Source: Nitrososphaerota archaeon (lineage in GTDB: Archaea; Thermoproteota; Nitrososphaeria; Nitrososphaerales; UBA183). Taken from it: a stretch of DNA of 64,000 nt. The notes under the pieces were generated by a model. That model saw only the letters and a program-made list of their open reading frames with translations, did no database searches and had not been told where the DNA came from. Positions 8,153 to 15,517 of the stretch are shown here, piece after piece. How positions within the stretch are numbered: the stretch's first letter is position 1; each line of letters begins with the position of its first letter. Made by a program: the position numbers and the translations under genes. The DNA lies in contig JAFLZI010000001.1 in the NCBI GenBank assembly GCA_029785625.1, positions 117,860 to 181,859 on the forward strand, given 5' to 3'.

Positions 8153-8551
8153 GTGGGCGTGCTCACCCCCCGGGTCAGGAAGTTCCTCGACGGAAAGCGG
8201 ATTGGCAAGCTGGCCACAGTGATGGAAGACGGTTGGCCCCACGTCACCCCAATCTGGTACATGCGAGAGGGAGACAGGCTGGTGATCAACACCACCACTA
8301 CCAGGGTGAAGTACCGCAACGTGAAGCGCGACGGCAGGGTCTGCTTCTTGGTAGACGACGACTATCCCTATGTGGTCATCTTCGGGACTGCGAGAATCGC
8401 GGGGGAGCGGGACAGGATGAAGGACATCGAGAAGCTGGCCATCAGGTACACAGGCAAGGAGGCGGGTACCAAGGCAGCCAGGACGCGGTTTTGGAAGGAG
8501 CCCCGTGCGTCAATAGAGATAACCCCAGAGCGGGTGGTCGTGGAGCTCTAG
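8153..8551 (+). CDS. Pyridoxamine 5'-phosphate oxidase-fold protein (F420/FMN type)
   Basis: 132 residues with the split-barrel signature KFLDGKRIGKLATVMEDGWP, then HVTPIWYMREGDRLVINT and VCFLVDDDYPYVVIFGTARI. Members use F420 or FMN to reduce or bind small molecules. The GTG at 8153 begins just before the conserved first strand. It follows the geranylgeranyl reductase by 26 bases in the same direction and probably shares its transcript. The F420 link would fit the F420:NADP oxidoreductase elsewhere in the window. Confidence 0.8.
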   Translation: MGVLTPRVRKFLDGKRIGKLATVMEDGWPHVTPIWYMREGDRLVINTTTTRVKYRNVKRDGRVCFLVDDDYPYVVIFGTARIAGERDRMKDIEKLAIRYTGKEAGTKAARTRFWKEPRASIEITPERVVVEL

Positions 8552-9136
8552 TCACTTCATCGCGCGAAAGAAGAAGTCAGTCACGAACCTGGTGTACGCT
8601 TCCCTGTCGAGGCTCTTCGCGAAGTGGATGTGCTGGAAGATCACCCGGTTAAGCATCCCCAGCAGGCAGTCGACGGCTGAATCCGCGTCAGTCTTGCGGA
8701 AGAGCCCCTTGGCCATCGACCTCTCGACCATCGTGGTGGCGATCCCTTTGATTTTCTCCAGGTCCTCGGATACCCTCTCGGCGCTCTGCTTGTCGAGCGT
8801 CGCCGAGTCACGCATGTAGAGGCCCATGTCGAAGGTGTGCTCCGGGAATGTGGTCAGGTACGTCACAATGAACGACTCCAGCCCGTCCCTGGGGTCGGCG
8901 GCCTTCGACGCCTGCGACAGCTTCCCGATGAAGCCCTGCATGGAAATCTGCCTACGGACCACCGCATCGAAGAGCCCCTTCTTGCTCCCGAAATAGTAGT
9001 AAATCACAGGGGCAGTGGTCTCGGCTTTCTTGCAGATGTCCCTGACTGAGACGTTGGCGAAACCTCTCGCCGCGAACATGCGTGAAGCGGCTTGGAGTAT
9101 CTTCTCCGCTGTCGCGGTGTGCTCCTCGGCCTGCAT
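8552..9136 (-). CDS. TetR-family transcriptional regulator
   Basis: 194 residues. The N-terminal helix-turn-helix reads ILQAASRMFAARGFANVSVRD, followed by ICKKAETTAPVIYYYFGSKKGLF, a textbook TetR DNA-binding domain. The remaining helices form the ligand-binding domain; effector unknown. The ATG at 9136 lies 26 bases from CCCTTAATAG (minus strand), suggesting a leaderless message. Its 3' end abuts the convergent oxidase gene without a gap. Confidence 0.88.
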   Translation of the reverse strand: MQAEEHTATAEKILQAASRMFAARGFANVSVRDICKKAETTAPVIYYYFGSKKGLFDAVVRRQISMQGFIGKLSQASKAADPRDGLESFIVTYLTTFPEHTFDMGLYMRDSATLDKQSAERVSEDLEKIKGIATTMVERSMAKGLFRKTDADSAVDCLLGMLNRVIFQHIHFAKSLDREAYTRFVTDFFFRAMK

Positions 9137-9185
9137 CGTCTCCCGAATGACCAGGTTCGACTATTAAGGGTTGGCGAGGTTACGC

Positions 9186-10856
9186 CTAGTCGAAGTCGCC
9201 GCCTTCGCCGCCCATCCCTCCGGCACCGCCTGGGGGACCGGCAGGGGCCTTCGACTTCCCTGAGGCTATGACGTCGTCGATCCTCAGTATCATCGAAGCA
9301 GCCTCAGTGGCCGACCTGATGATCTGGACCTTGACCGCCAGAGGCTCGAAGACCTGGCGCTGGTACATGTCCTTGATCTTTGCGTCTGCCGCTTCTATGC
9401 CGTACCACTTGCCGTTCTCGGTGGCGTGCTTGGCTCTGAACTCCACCTGCGCGTCGATCGGGTCCATCCCCGCGTTGAGCGCGAGGGCCAGTGGAATGGC
9501 TTCGAGGGCCTCGGCGAACTTCTGCGCGGCCAACTGCTCCCTTCCTGACAGCTTGTCAGCCCACTTCAGGACCTGCGAAGCGGCCTCCGCCTCGGCGGCG
9601 CCGCCGCCAGCCACGATGGCCGGCCTCTCGATGACGTCCTTCGTCACCATCAGCGCGTCGTGAAGGGACCTTTCGCCTTCGTCCACTATGCGTTGGGTGC
9701 CTCCTCTCACCAAGATGGTCACCGCCTTTGGGTTCTTCGCCTCTTCGATGAACACCCACTTGTCCTCCTCGACCTTCCTTTCCTCAACGTGGCCAGCGTG
9801 GCCCAGATCCGCAGCCGAGAGGTCTTCGAAGTTGTTCACCACCCTTCCGCCTGTGGCCTTCGCCAGCTTGGTCATGTCCGACTCCTTCGCCCTCCTCACT
9901 GCCAGAATCCCTGCCTTGGAGAGGTAGTGCTGGGCGATGTCATCGATGCCCTTCTGGCAGACCACGACGTTGGCCCCCGCCGCTGCTACCTTGTCGACCA
10001 TCCCCTTCAGCATCTTAGTCTCCTCGTCCAGGAACTTCTTCATCATGGTTGGGTCGTTGATGTTGAGCTTCGCATCGAACTCGGTCTTCTCTATCTCGAA
10101 GGGTGCGCTCACCAGCGCGATCTTCGCCTTCTCGACCACCTTCGGCATCCCGGAATGGACTATCTCCTTGTCGAGGACGATTCCCTTTATCAGCCTGGTG
10201 TCTTTGAGTGATCCTCCTGGCTTCTTCTCTACTTTGATGTTGTCGATGTCGACGCGGTATCCCTTCTCGACCTTCTCTGCGACAGAGAGAGTGGCGTCAA
10301 CCACCAGCTCGGCCAGGTCCTGCGCCTCCTTGGAGACCAGCTTGGTCTGCATGCTGGTCCGCGCGACCTTCGTGAGCCACTCCTTGTTGTCTGGAGTGAC
10401 CTTCTCAGCGACTGCCTCGAGCGCCTCTATCGCCTTCCGCGACGCCTTCGAGTATCCGTCGACAATCACGGTAGGATGGACGTCCTTGTCCAGGAGTTCT
10501 TCCGCCTTCTCAAGGAGCGCCCCAGCAAGCACGACAGCGGAGGTCGTGCCGTCGCCCACCTCGTTGTCGGTGGTCTTCGAGACCTCTACGAGCATCTTGG
10601 CGGCCGGATGCTGCACGTCTATCTCCTTGAGCATGGTCGCTCCGTCGTTGGTTATGGTGACGTCTCCCAGCGAATCCACGAGCATCTTGTCCATGCCCCG
10701 TGGTCCTATGGATGTCCTCACAATCTCTGAGATCAGCTTGGCGGCGGCGATGTTGTTCCGCTGCGCGTCTCTTCCTCTGCTCTGGCTAGACCCCTCCTTA
10801 AGAATCAGGACGGGCTGCCCCGACTGGGTAACGGCTGGTATAGCGGTCGTTGACAT
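9186..10856 (-). CDS. thsA: Thermosome (group II chaperonin) subunit
   Basis: 556 residues. ATP-dependent folding chamber subunit in the cytoplasm. Visible signatures: RTSIGPRGMDKMLVDSLGDV, TITNDGATML, and VGDGTTSAVVLAGALL, which carries the GDGTT ATPase motif. The C-terminus is the usual Gly/Met-rich tail GGAGGMGGEGGDFD that projects into the cavity. I chose the ATG at 10856 (MSTTAIPAV) over a possible start 8 codons upstream because the TATA box and inverted repeat lie just before it. Confidence 0.97.
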   Translation of the reverse strand: MSTTAIPAVTQSGQPVLILKEGSSQSRGRDAQRNNIAAAKLISEIVRTSIGPRGMDKMLVDSLGDVTITNDGATMLKEIDVQHPAAKMLVEVSKTTDNEVGDGTTSAVVLAGALLEKAEELLDKDVHPTVIVDGYSKASRKAIEALEAVAEKVTPDNKEWLTKVARTSMQTKLVSKEAQDLAELVVDATLSVAEKVEKGYRVDIDNIKVEKKPGGSLKDTRLIKGIVLDKEIVHSGMPKVVEKAKIALVSAPFEIEKTEFDAKLNINDPTMMKKFLDEETKMLKGMVDKVAAAGANVVVCQKGIDDIAQHYLSKAGILAVRRAKESDMTKLAKATGGRVVNNFEDLSAADLGHAGHVEERKVEEDKWVFIEEAKNPKAVTILVRGGTQRIVDEGERSLHDALMVTKDVIERPAIVAGGGAAEAEAASQVLKWADKLSGREQLAAQKFAEALEAIPLALALNAGMDPIDAQVEFRAKHATENGKWYGIEAADAKIKDMYQRQVFEPLAVKVQIIRSATEAASMILRIDDVIASGKSKAPAGPPGGAGGMGGEGGDFD

Positions 10857-10869
10857 ATGGAATCTTGAG

Positions 10870-10894
10870 CCGGTATACAACCGGTGGTATATTA
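10870..10894 (-). promoter_or_regulatory. Thermosome promoter with inverted repeat
   Basis: On the minus strand a TATA-like TTCTAATATACC (about 10886-10897) precedes the gene. Between it and the start codon lies CCGGT-TGTAT-ACCGG (10870-10884), a perfect 5-base inverted repeat around the expected transcription start. This could be a heat-shock regulator site; the binding protein is unknown. Confidence 0.45.
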
Positions 10895-10935
10895 GAATTA
10901 CTTGAAGTGCTCCCTACTCGGAGAGGGTCCTCTGG

Positions 10936-11259
10936 CTATCTGCTTCGTGTGCGTCGTTTCGTCGGTCTGACGCCGGCACGCGCCACCTTCTCTATTGCCG
11001 TGGCGAGCCCGAAATCCCACGCGGTGACGCCTCCTGCGGAGTGGGTCTGAAGGGCCAGGGTGACTTTGGTGTATCGCAGGTGGATGTCCGGATGGTGCTC
11101 CTGCTCTTCGGCCACCCTCGCGACCTCTCCGATGAATGCGATGCCATCCATGAACTCCTCGAACTCGTAGGTCTTCGTGATGAATCTCCCTTCCTTCTTC
11201 CAGCCGTCGAGCCTTTTCAGCTCGGTGTCGACTTCGGACTTGTCCAGGCGCCTCGGCAC
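10936..11259 (-). CDS. phhB: Pterin-4a-carbinolamine dehydratase
   Basis: 107 residues. The family motif appears as EQEHHPDIHLRYTKVTLALQTHSAGGVT, in which the three histidines of the active site (HHPDI plus the H of THSAGG) are present. The enzyme recycles oxidised pterin cofactors. The start is GTG at 11259, 25 bases from the TATA-like CTAAATTAAAG (minus strand near 11288). The basic C-terminus (KRRTRSR) is unusual. It is also possible that it acts as a moonlighting DNA-binding cofactor, as in animals. Confidence 0.88.
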   Translation of the reverse strand: MPRRLDKSEVDTELKRLDGWKKEGRFITKTYEFEEFMDGIAFIGEVARVAEEQEHHPDIHLRYTKVTLALQTHSAGGVTAWDFGLATAIEKVARAGVRPTKRRTRSR

Positions 11260-11357
11260 GCGTGCCTATGGCCCGCCCATGGTCTTTAATTTAGCGAACC
11301 GGCAAGGTGATTTGACAACGTGCGTTAACGCATCCTCCCTCGAACACACGTGCCGTA

Positions 11358-11678
11358 TTGCAGGACAAGAAGGTGCTACAAAGCGCTGCCGAGTCCCTCG
11401 TGCGAGTCGCAGAGACGAAGTCCGACGTAGCGGGGAAGACAGAAACGTCCGCCCTGGCCCGGCATGTGGAAGGGCTCACAAAGCCGAAGTCGCCTTCGTC
11501 GACGATGAAGAAAGCCGGGGTCGCGCTAATCGCCGCCCCAGATCCAGTGACGGGCGTGGCAGGGGTGGCGCTCCTCGCTTCGTCGTTCGCCCTCAAGAAC
11601 AAAGAGCCCGCGAAGATCGCCGACATCGCGGCAGAGACCAGGAAGATTCTCCGCGAAATCCAGTCCTTTAGGATTTAA
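11358..11678 (+). CDS. Small hypothetical protein with a hydrophobic segment
   Basis: 106 residues from a TTG start. I do not recognise the family. The first 50 residues are a charged helical region and residues 51-78 form a hydrophobic Ala/Gly-rich stretch (AGVALIAAPDPVTGVAGVAL), possibly a membrane or packing helix. The end is amphipathic. The codon usage matches the neighbours, which supports it as a real gene. The promoter of the next gene overlaps its end. Confidence 0.55.
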   Translation: MQDKKVLQSAAESLVRVAETKSDVAGKTETSALARHVEGLTKPKSPSSTMKKAGVALIAAPDPVTGVAGVALLASSFALKNKEPAKIADIAAETRKILREIQSFRI

Positions 11679-11703
11679 GTAGCCGCGGCTCCCCGCGCCG
11701 CTG

Positions 11704-11997
11704 ATGGAGCTGAAGCCGTCGAAGGGGCTCAAGGTCAATGTCAACGCCCAGCGCGAAGCGATTTTCGGGGACGAGTCCGTCAATGTCCAGAAGGTAACCA
11801 TAGGCAACGGCGCCAGGACAGGCGTCATGACCGGTCGGGCTCTCGTCGGGTTCTGCGAGGTCGAGATGAAGAAACTCGATGGTGGCAACCACTGGTACCC
11901 CATCGAGGATCTTACGGGCGAGAACGGCGAGAAGATAGTGGAGGAAGAGATACCAGTTGAGCTCGACGAAGGCGAAGGGCCCGAAGAAGAATCCTAG
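11704..11997 (+). CDS. Small acidic hypothetical protein
   Basis: 97 residues beginning MELKPSKGLKVNVNAQRE and ending in an acidic tail (VELDEGEGPEEES). No known domain recognised. It looks like a compact beta-rich protein. The ATG at 11704 lies about 28 bases after GGATTTAAGTA (near 11672), a good TATA match. It overlaps or abuts the next gene, so the two are probably one transcript. Confidence 0.6.
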   Translation: MELKPSKGLKVNVNAQREAIFGDESVNVQKVTIGNGARTGVMTGRALVGFCEVEMKKLDGGNHWYPIEDLTGENGEKIVEEEIPVELDEGEGPEEES

Positions 11998-12001
11998 CAG
12001 C

Positions 12002-12334
12002 GTGCCGGCTGCGGGCGGGGCCGAGCTGGTCTTCGTCATCGACGTGTCATCGTTTACCGAGAACGGCTTCGTGGGCGTCACGCCATACCAGGGGAAGAGG
12101 GTGAATCTGGAGTTCGACGACAAAGGCGAAGGGGTCTTTCTGACGCCTGAGATGGCGGCCCGCCTCCAGGTGCGCGAAGGCTCTAGGCTGACCCTGATGC
12201 TCGAGGACGGCTCGAGCGGAGCGGTGGAGTTGACGGTCGCCGGGGTGGGCAGCAAGTTGAGAATCTCCGACCCCAGAGCCTACTATGGCGTCGGGAGGGA
12301 GGGGGGCGCGGTCCTCAGGCTCAGGAGAGCCTAG
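12002..12334 (+). CDS. Hypothetical protein, beta-rich
   Basis: About 110 residues from the GTG at 12002; a TTG at 11957 would overlap the previous gene by 41 bases and is less likely. Segments such as LVFVIDVSSFTENGFVGVTPY and FLTPEMAARLQVREGSRLTL resemble small barrel or AbrB-like folds, but I cannot assign a family. It ends convergently 2 bases from the nucleotidyltransferase gene. Confidence 0.55.
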   Translation: MPAAGGAELVFVIDVSSFTENGFVGVTPYQGKRVNLEFDDKGEGVFLTPEMAARLQVREGSRLTLMLEDGSSGAVELTVAGVGSKLRISDPRAYYGVGREGGAVLRLRRA

Positions 12335-12336
12335 AC

Positions 12337-13101
12337 TTACTTCAGCACCGCGTCGCCGTCGGAGTCAGGGAGGTCGTACCACTTGGTCCTCTCGCCTACC
12401 CTCGCCCGCATCTTCCATCCGAAACTCTTCGGGGCGGCTTCCATCATGGACATTAGCTTCCGGACCCGCGAGCGGACCATGTCGCTCTCTTCTCCAGCCA
12501 ACTCAGGCGCCCTGGCCATCACGGCCTCGAGGGTCTTCCAGAACGTCGTGTAGACGCCCCAATCCTTGGAACATAATTCGGCTATCTCGTCCCCTCTGAT
12601 GCCGTCCGGTCCAGACGTCACATCGAAGTCGCGGAAAGCTACTACCATGTCCTTGTACTCCTTGTCGGTCTTTTCCACGACCTGCAGCTTGGTCATCAGA
12701 AGCTGCGTGACAGGGAGGGTGTAAGTGCCAGCCAGGATGTTCTCCTTGAAGTTGAACTTGTGGCACATGACGAACTCATCCAGGAAGAGGTCTACCCTCC
12801 TCTTGTTCGTCATGTCGTAGTAAATCAGCCTCTGTCCCATGTTCAGCTTGTTGAAGAGCTCCCGGGGCTTGTAGCCTAGGCCTTCCAGGATCTTCATTAT
12901 CGCGCGGGAGTCCTCTCTCTTCCCCATCAGGTCGATATCCTTGTTCTCCCTGAAGTAGCGCGGGTCTCTGGAGCTTGCGCAGAGCTTCTTGAACGCAAGG
13001 CCTCCGAGGAGCCTGAGACGGACGCCCTTGGACTCTGCTTCGTCGATGATTTGCGTCGCCGCCTCCAGGGCGTCAGTCGGGAGCAAGACTAAACTCTCCA
13101 T
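12337..13101 (-). CDS. Nucleotidyltransferase-fold protein
   Basis: 254 residues. Residues 29-60 read VRLRLLGGLAFKKLC ... ENKDIDLMGK, the G-G and D-x-D pattern of minimal nucleotidyltransferases related to AbiEii-type proteins. A second acidic position follows in RRVDLFLDEF. The rest is helical. Such proteins transfer nucleotides to protein or RNA targets; the substrate here is unknown and there is no partner antitoxin gene next to it. The ATG at 13101 sits 26 bases from ATCTTAAATCC (minus strand near 13130). Confidence 0.65.
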   Translation of the reverse strand: MESLVLLPTDALEAATQIIDEAESKGVRLRLLGGLAFKKLCASSRDPRYFRENKDIDLMGKREDSRAIMKILEGLGYKPRELFNKLNMGQRLIYYDMTNKRRVDLFLDEFVMCHKFNFKENILAGTYTLPVTQLLMTKLQVVEKTDKEYKDMVVAFRDFDVTSGPDGIRGDEIAELCSKDWGVYTTFWKTLEAVMARAPELAGEESDMVRSRVRKLMSMMEAAPKSFGWKMRARVGERTKWYDLPDSDGDAVLK

Positions 13102-13265
13102 GCAGGTGTCGAACAGGGGCCTTTCGGATTTAAGATGTCTTTTACATCATCATGTTGAACGCGACCAGAAATGGGAAGCCTCAGCAGGCGTCCAGGCTCA
13201 GCCAGGCCTCCCCGAAGGGGCTCCGAAGGGGAGCCCCGCGAAACCCGTCCCGTCTTCCCGGCCCC

Positions 13266-13574
13266 CTAGTCCTTCCTCTTGCGCGTACTCTCGAGGGTCC
13301 AGTGGGGTCTATCCCAGAGTTCTTCATAGCCCGCGGAGTCTCTGATCAGAATCCTTCCTCCGTCTGAGTCCAGCAGTTCCACGGCTGGGACCTGGGCCCT
13401 GAACCGCGCGTACTCCGGGTCGGTCATGCCGACGCTCTTCTTCTTCCCAATGGTCGCGTGCCAGTCGGCGCTCGTGCCATCCAGCGAGAAGTGGACCGAC
13501 GTGGGGCCCGCCTGGAAGTAGAACCTCGCGTACCTTAGCCTTCTGGGAAGTTTGTGCTCGAGCATGAACTTCAT
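13266..13574 (-). CDS. Hypothetical protein
   Basis: 102 residues from the ATG at 13574, which lies about 26 bases from CCCTTATTGG on the minus strand. The reading frame extends further upstream but would pass through a tRNA-like fragment and the nurA promoter. The sequence (RLRYARFYFQAGPTSVHFSLDG) suggests a small beta-rich protein. No family recognised. Confidence 0.5.
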   Translation of the reverse strand: MKFMLEHKLPRRLRYARFYFQAGPTSVHFSLDGTSADWHATIGKKKSVGMTDPEYARFRAQVPAVELLDSDGGRILIRDSAGYEELWDRPHWTLESTRKRKD

Positions 13575-13575
13575 T

Positions 13576-13600
13576 GGCGGTTCGATTCCGCCACTCCCAA
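13576..13600 (+). repeat. tRNA 3'-end fragment (T-arm plus acceptor strand)
   Basis: GGCGG-TTCGATT-CCGCC is a perfect T-stem and loop that includes the B-box GGTTCGATTCC. It is followed by ACTCCCA and A, which fit a 7-base acceptor strand and discriminator. No D-arm or anticodon arm precedes it. Such lone 3' halves are typical leftovers of integration into a tRNA gene. Confidence 0.45.
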
Positions 13601-13691
13601 TAAGGGTTGCCTCGTCACTTTCGCAGGCGGACTTTCTCTGTTCCCGGACCTCCTTCCAAAGTTTAAACTCCTTACACTCCACGCGGAGTCG

Positions 13692-15515
13692 TTGCCTGAG
13701 GTCGACACTTCTGGAGCTGAATCCCGGACCATCGCCGGTGTGCAGGCGTCCACCCGCTTCCTGCTCAACACCTTCAAGGCCAAGATGCGTGCGCTCGAGG
13801 AATGCGGCCCTGAAATCAAGGCGCTGCTCAGGTTCGGGGTGGACCTCAGGGGAGCCGCGTCGACGGCCGGACGATTCTTCGGCGCGGACACGGTAAGCTA
13901 CCTGGCCATCGACGGGACCAACTCCGTGGACCAGCAGCTCGACCTCATCGTGTTTTACGTGGGCGCCTTCGCCTACTCCGGGACGGTGACCTTCCGCGAA
14001 GGCGGGGTCGCGGTGGGAGCTCCGCGGGCCACGGACGACGGCCTCTCGGCGTCTGCGGCTATCCCTCTGTCGGAAGAGGACGCCGCACAGGTGTTCGGCC
14101 AGAAACGAGAATCAGGCGTGGAGGTCGACCCGGAGCGACTGCCGAACGCCCTGATGCACATGGCAGAATACTATCTCGCCTTCCGAGGTGTCTCGGAGGA
14201 CCCAGAGAGGAAGATCGTCCTACTGGACAGGACCCTGGCGGGGGATGTCGCCCACCTGGTCTGGAGTACCAGGGACCTCATAAAAGACAGGCGATGTGTC
14301 CTAGAGGGGCTGGACACACCCTCTGGCAAGGTCACCGCGCTTGACCTCGAGTTGGCCAGGATGCTCCTCCCCAACGAGCAGCTTGCCACCCCCACGCCGA
14401 GGAGCCAGCTGCTGAAGTTCGCGGCCGTCCTCGCGCTCTTTGCCGGGGAACCGCTGACCTCCAGCGAGCTCATCGCCCGCATGGGCGCAGACCTCGAATG
14501 GACCGACAAGCTGGGCGAGGACCTCCTCGAGCTCGACGACCAGTTCAGCGGCTTCGAGCAGACTTCCCCCGCCTTCAGGCTCAGGCCCGGAGCCTCGGCC
14601 TATTGGGACCGGGTACTCGCGGCTACGCTCGCCGTCGCCAGCCATGTGTTCGCTCCGGCGGGGGGGCATCCGCTCCGCGTGAAGGGCGGGGGCTCCGAGC
14701 GCTGGGTCACCGCGGACGACCTTGACTTCATGGTCCTTGTCCTGATCAGGGCGCTCACCAGGAAGGCCTGGTCCGACGGAGTCCTCCCGATCGGGTTCAT
14801 CAAGGACACCAACGCCTTCGAACTGGTCAACGCGGTCGTCCCCATCCTCGGCTATGCCGGGCTGGTCACTTCGGAGGGGAGGTTCCCCAACTTCAACAGC
14901 GACAAGATGCTCCTCCAGACGAACAGCGTGGTCAACGCCGCAACCATCCCGACCCCCTGGTATACACCAGAGATCGACGCTTCCTTCAGGACAATGGCGC
15001 CCAGAGACGATCCCAGTCTGGCAGCCGGGAAGGCTCGCGTGAACGGCGCCTTTGAGAACGTCATCTATCCCGAGAGGGTCTACCTGAAGTCCTATGTCCA
15101 GCTGTGGAGCAGCGAGTCGACTCCCAGCGTGAGGAGCCACGTCTTCACCTACGACCGACCCGTGTACCCGGGCTACGACCACTGGGACGAGGTCACCCTG
15201 CTCAACAAGGACGGCCCCGCCGACGTCAGAATACACCCGGTGCTCCACTTCAGGAGAGGCTCCGATCTGACCAACATGGTGATGGCCATGCTGACTGAGA
15301 TGGGGAAGGAGGTAATCCCCGAAGCCCTGGGTCATAACTACCCGCTCTTCCTCGCCGATAAGAAGGCAAAGTCGGTCTTAGAAGAGACGAGACAAGCCTA
15401 CCTGAGCGCGGTGGCCATAGAGATGGCAAAGTCGGACCTCGACCAGCAGGTGCTCTTCTCCCGCAGGTTCAGAGACTACCGCAGCCAAATAGAGGGACGA
15501 CGGAGGGGGGGCTGA
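13692..15515 (+). CDS. nurA: NurA-domain nuclease
   Basis: 607 residues. The NurA family is a 5'-3' nuclease that works with the HerA helicase to resect broken DNA ends. The N-terminal part contains VSYLAIDGTNSVDQQLDL, which matches the conserved aspartate-glycine motif of NurA. The protein is far larger than the usual 300-400 residues; the middle and C-terminal parts may be extra domains. I chose the TTG at 13692 because it lies 25 bases after GTTTAAACTCC (near 13663). The herA gene begins 3 bases after its stop, which supports the call. Confidence 0.75.
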   Translation: MPEVDTSGAESRTIAGVQASTRFLLNTFKAKMRALEECGPEIKALLRFGVDLRGAASTAGRFFGADTVSYLAIDGTNSVDQQLDLIVFYVGAFAYSGTVTFREGGVAVGAPRATDDGLSASAAIPLSEEDAAQVFGQKRESGVEVDPERLPNALMHMAEYYLAFRGVSEDPERKIVLLDRTLAGDVAHLVWSTRDLIKDRRCVLEGLDTPSGKVTALDLELARMLLPNEQLATPTPRSQLLKFAAVLALFAGEPLTSSELIARMGADLEWTDKLGEDLLELDDQFSGFEQTSPAFRLRPGASAYWDRVLAATLAVASHVFAPAGGHPLRVKGGGSERWVTADDLDFMVLVLIRALTRKAWSDGVLPIGFIKDTNAFELVNAVVPILGYAGLVTSEGRFPNFNSDKMLLQTNSVVNAATIPTPWYTPEIDASFRTMAPRDDPSLAAGKARVNGAFENVIYPERVYLKSYVQLWSSESTPSVRSHVFTYDRPVYPGYDHWDEVTLLNKDGPADVRIHPVLHFRRGSDLTNMVMAMLTEMGKEVIPEALGHNYPLFLADKKAKSVLEETRQAYLSAVAIEMAKSDLDQQVLFSRRFRDYRSQIEGRRRGG

Positions 15516-15517
15516 CG

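Noticed and set aside
14301..15335. 344-codon frame on the minus strand inside nurA
   Set aside because: High GC creates long antisense frames here; the product shows no family signature, and the plus strand continues directly into herA.
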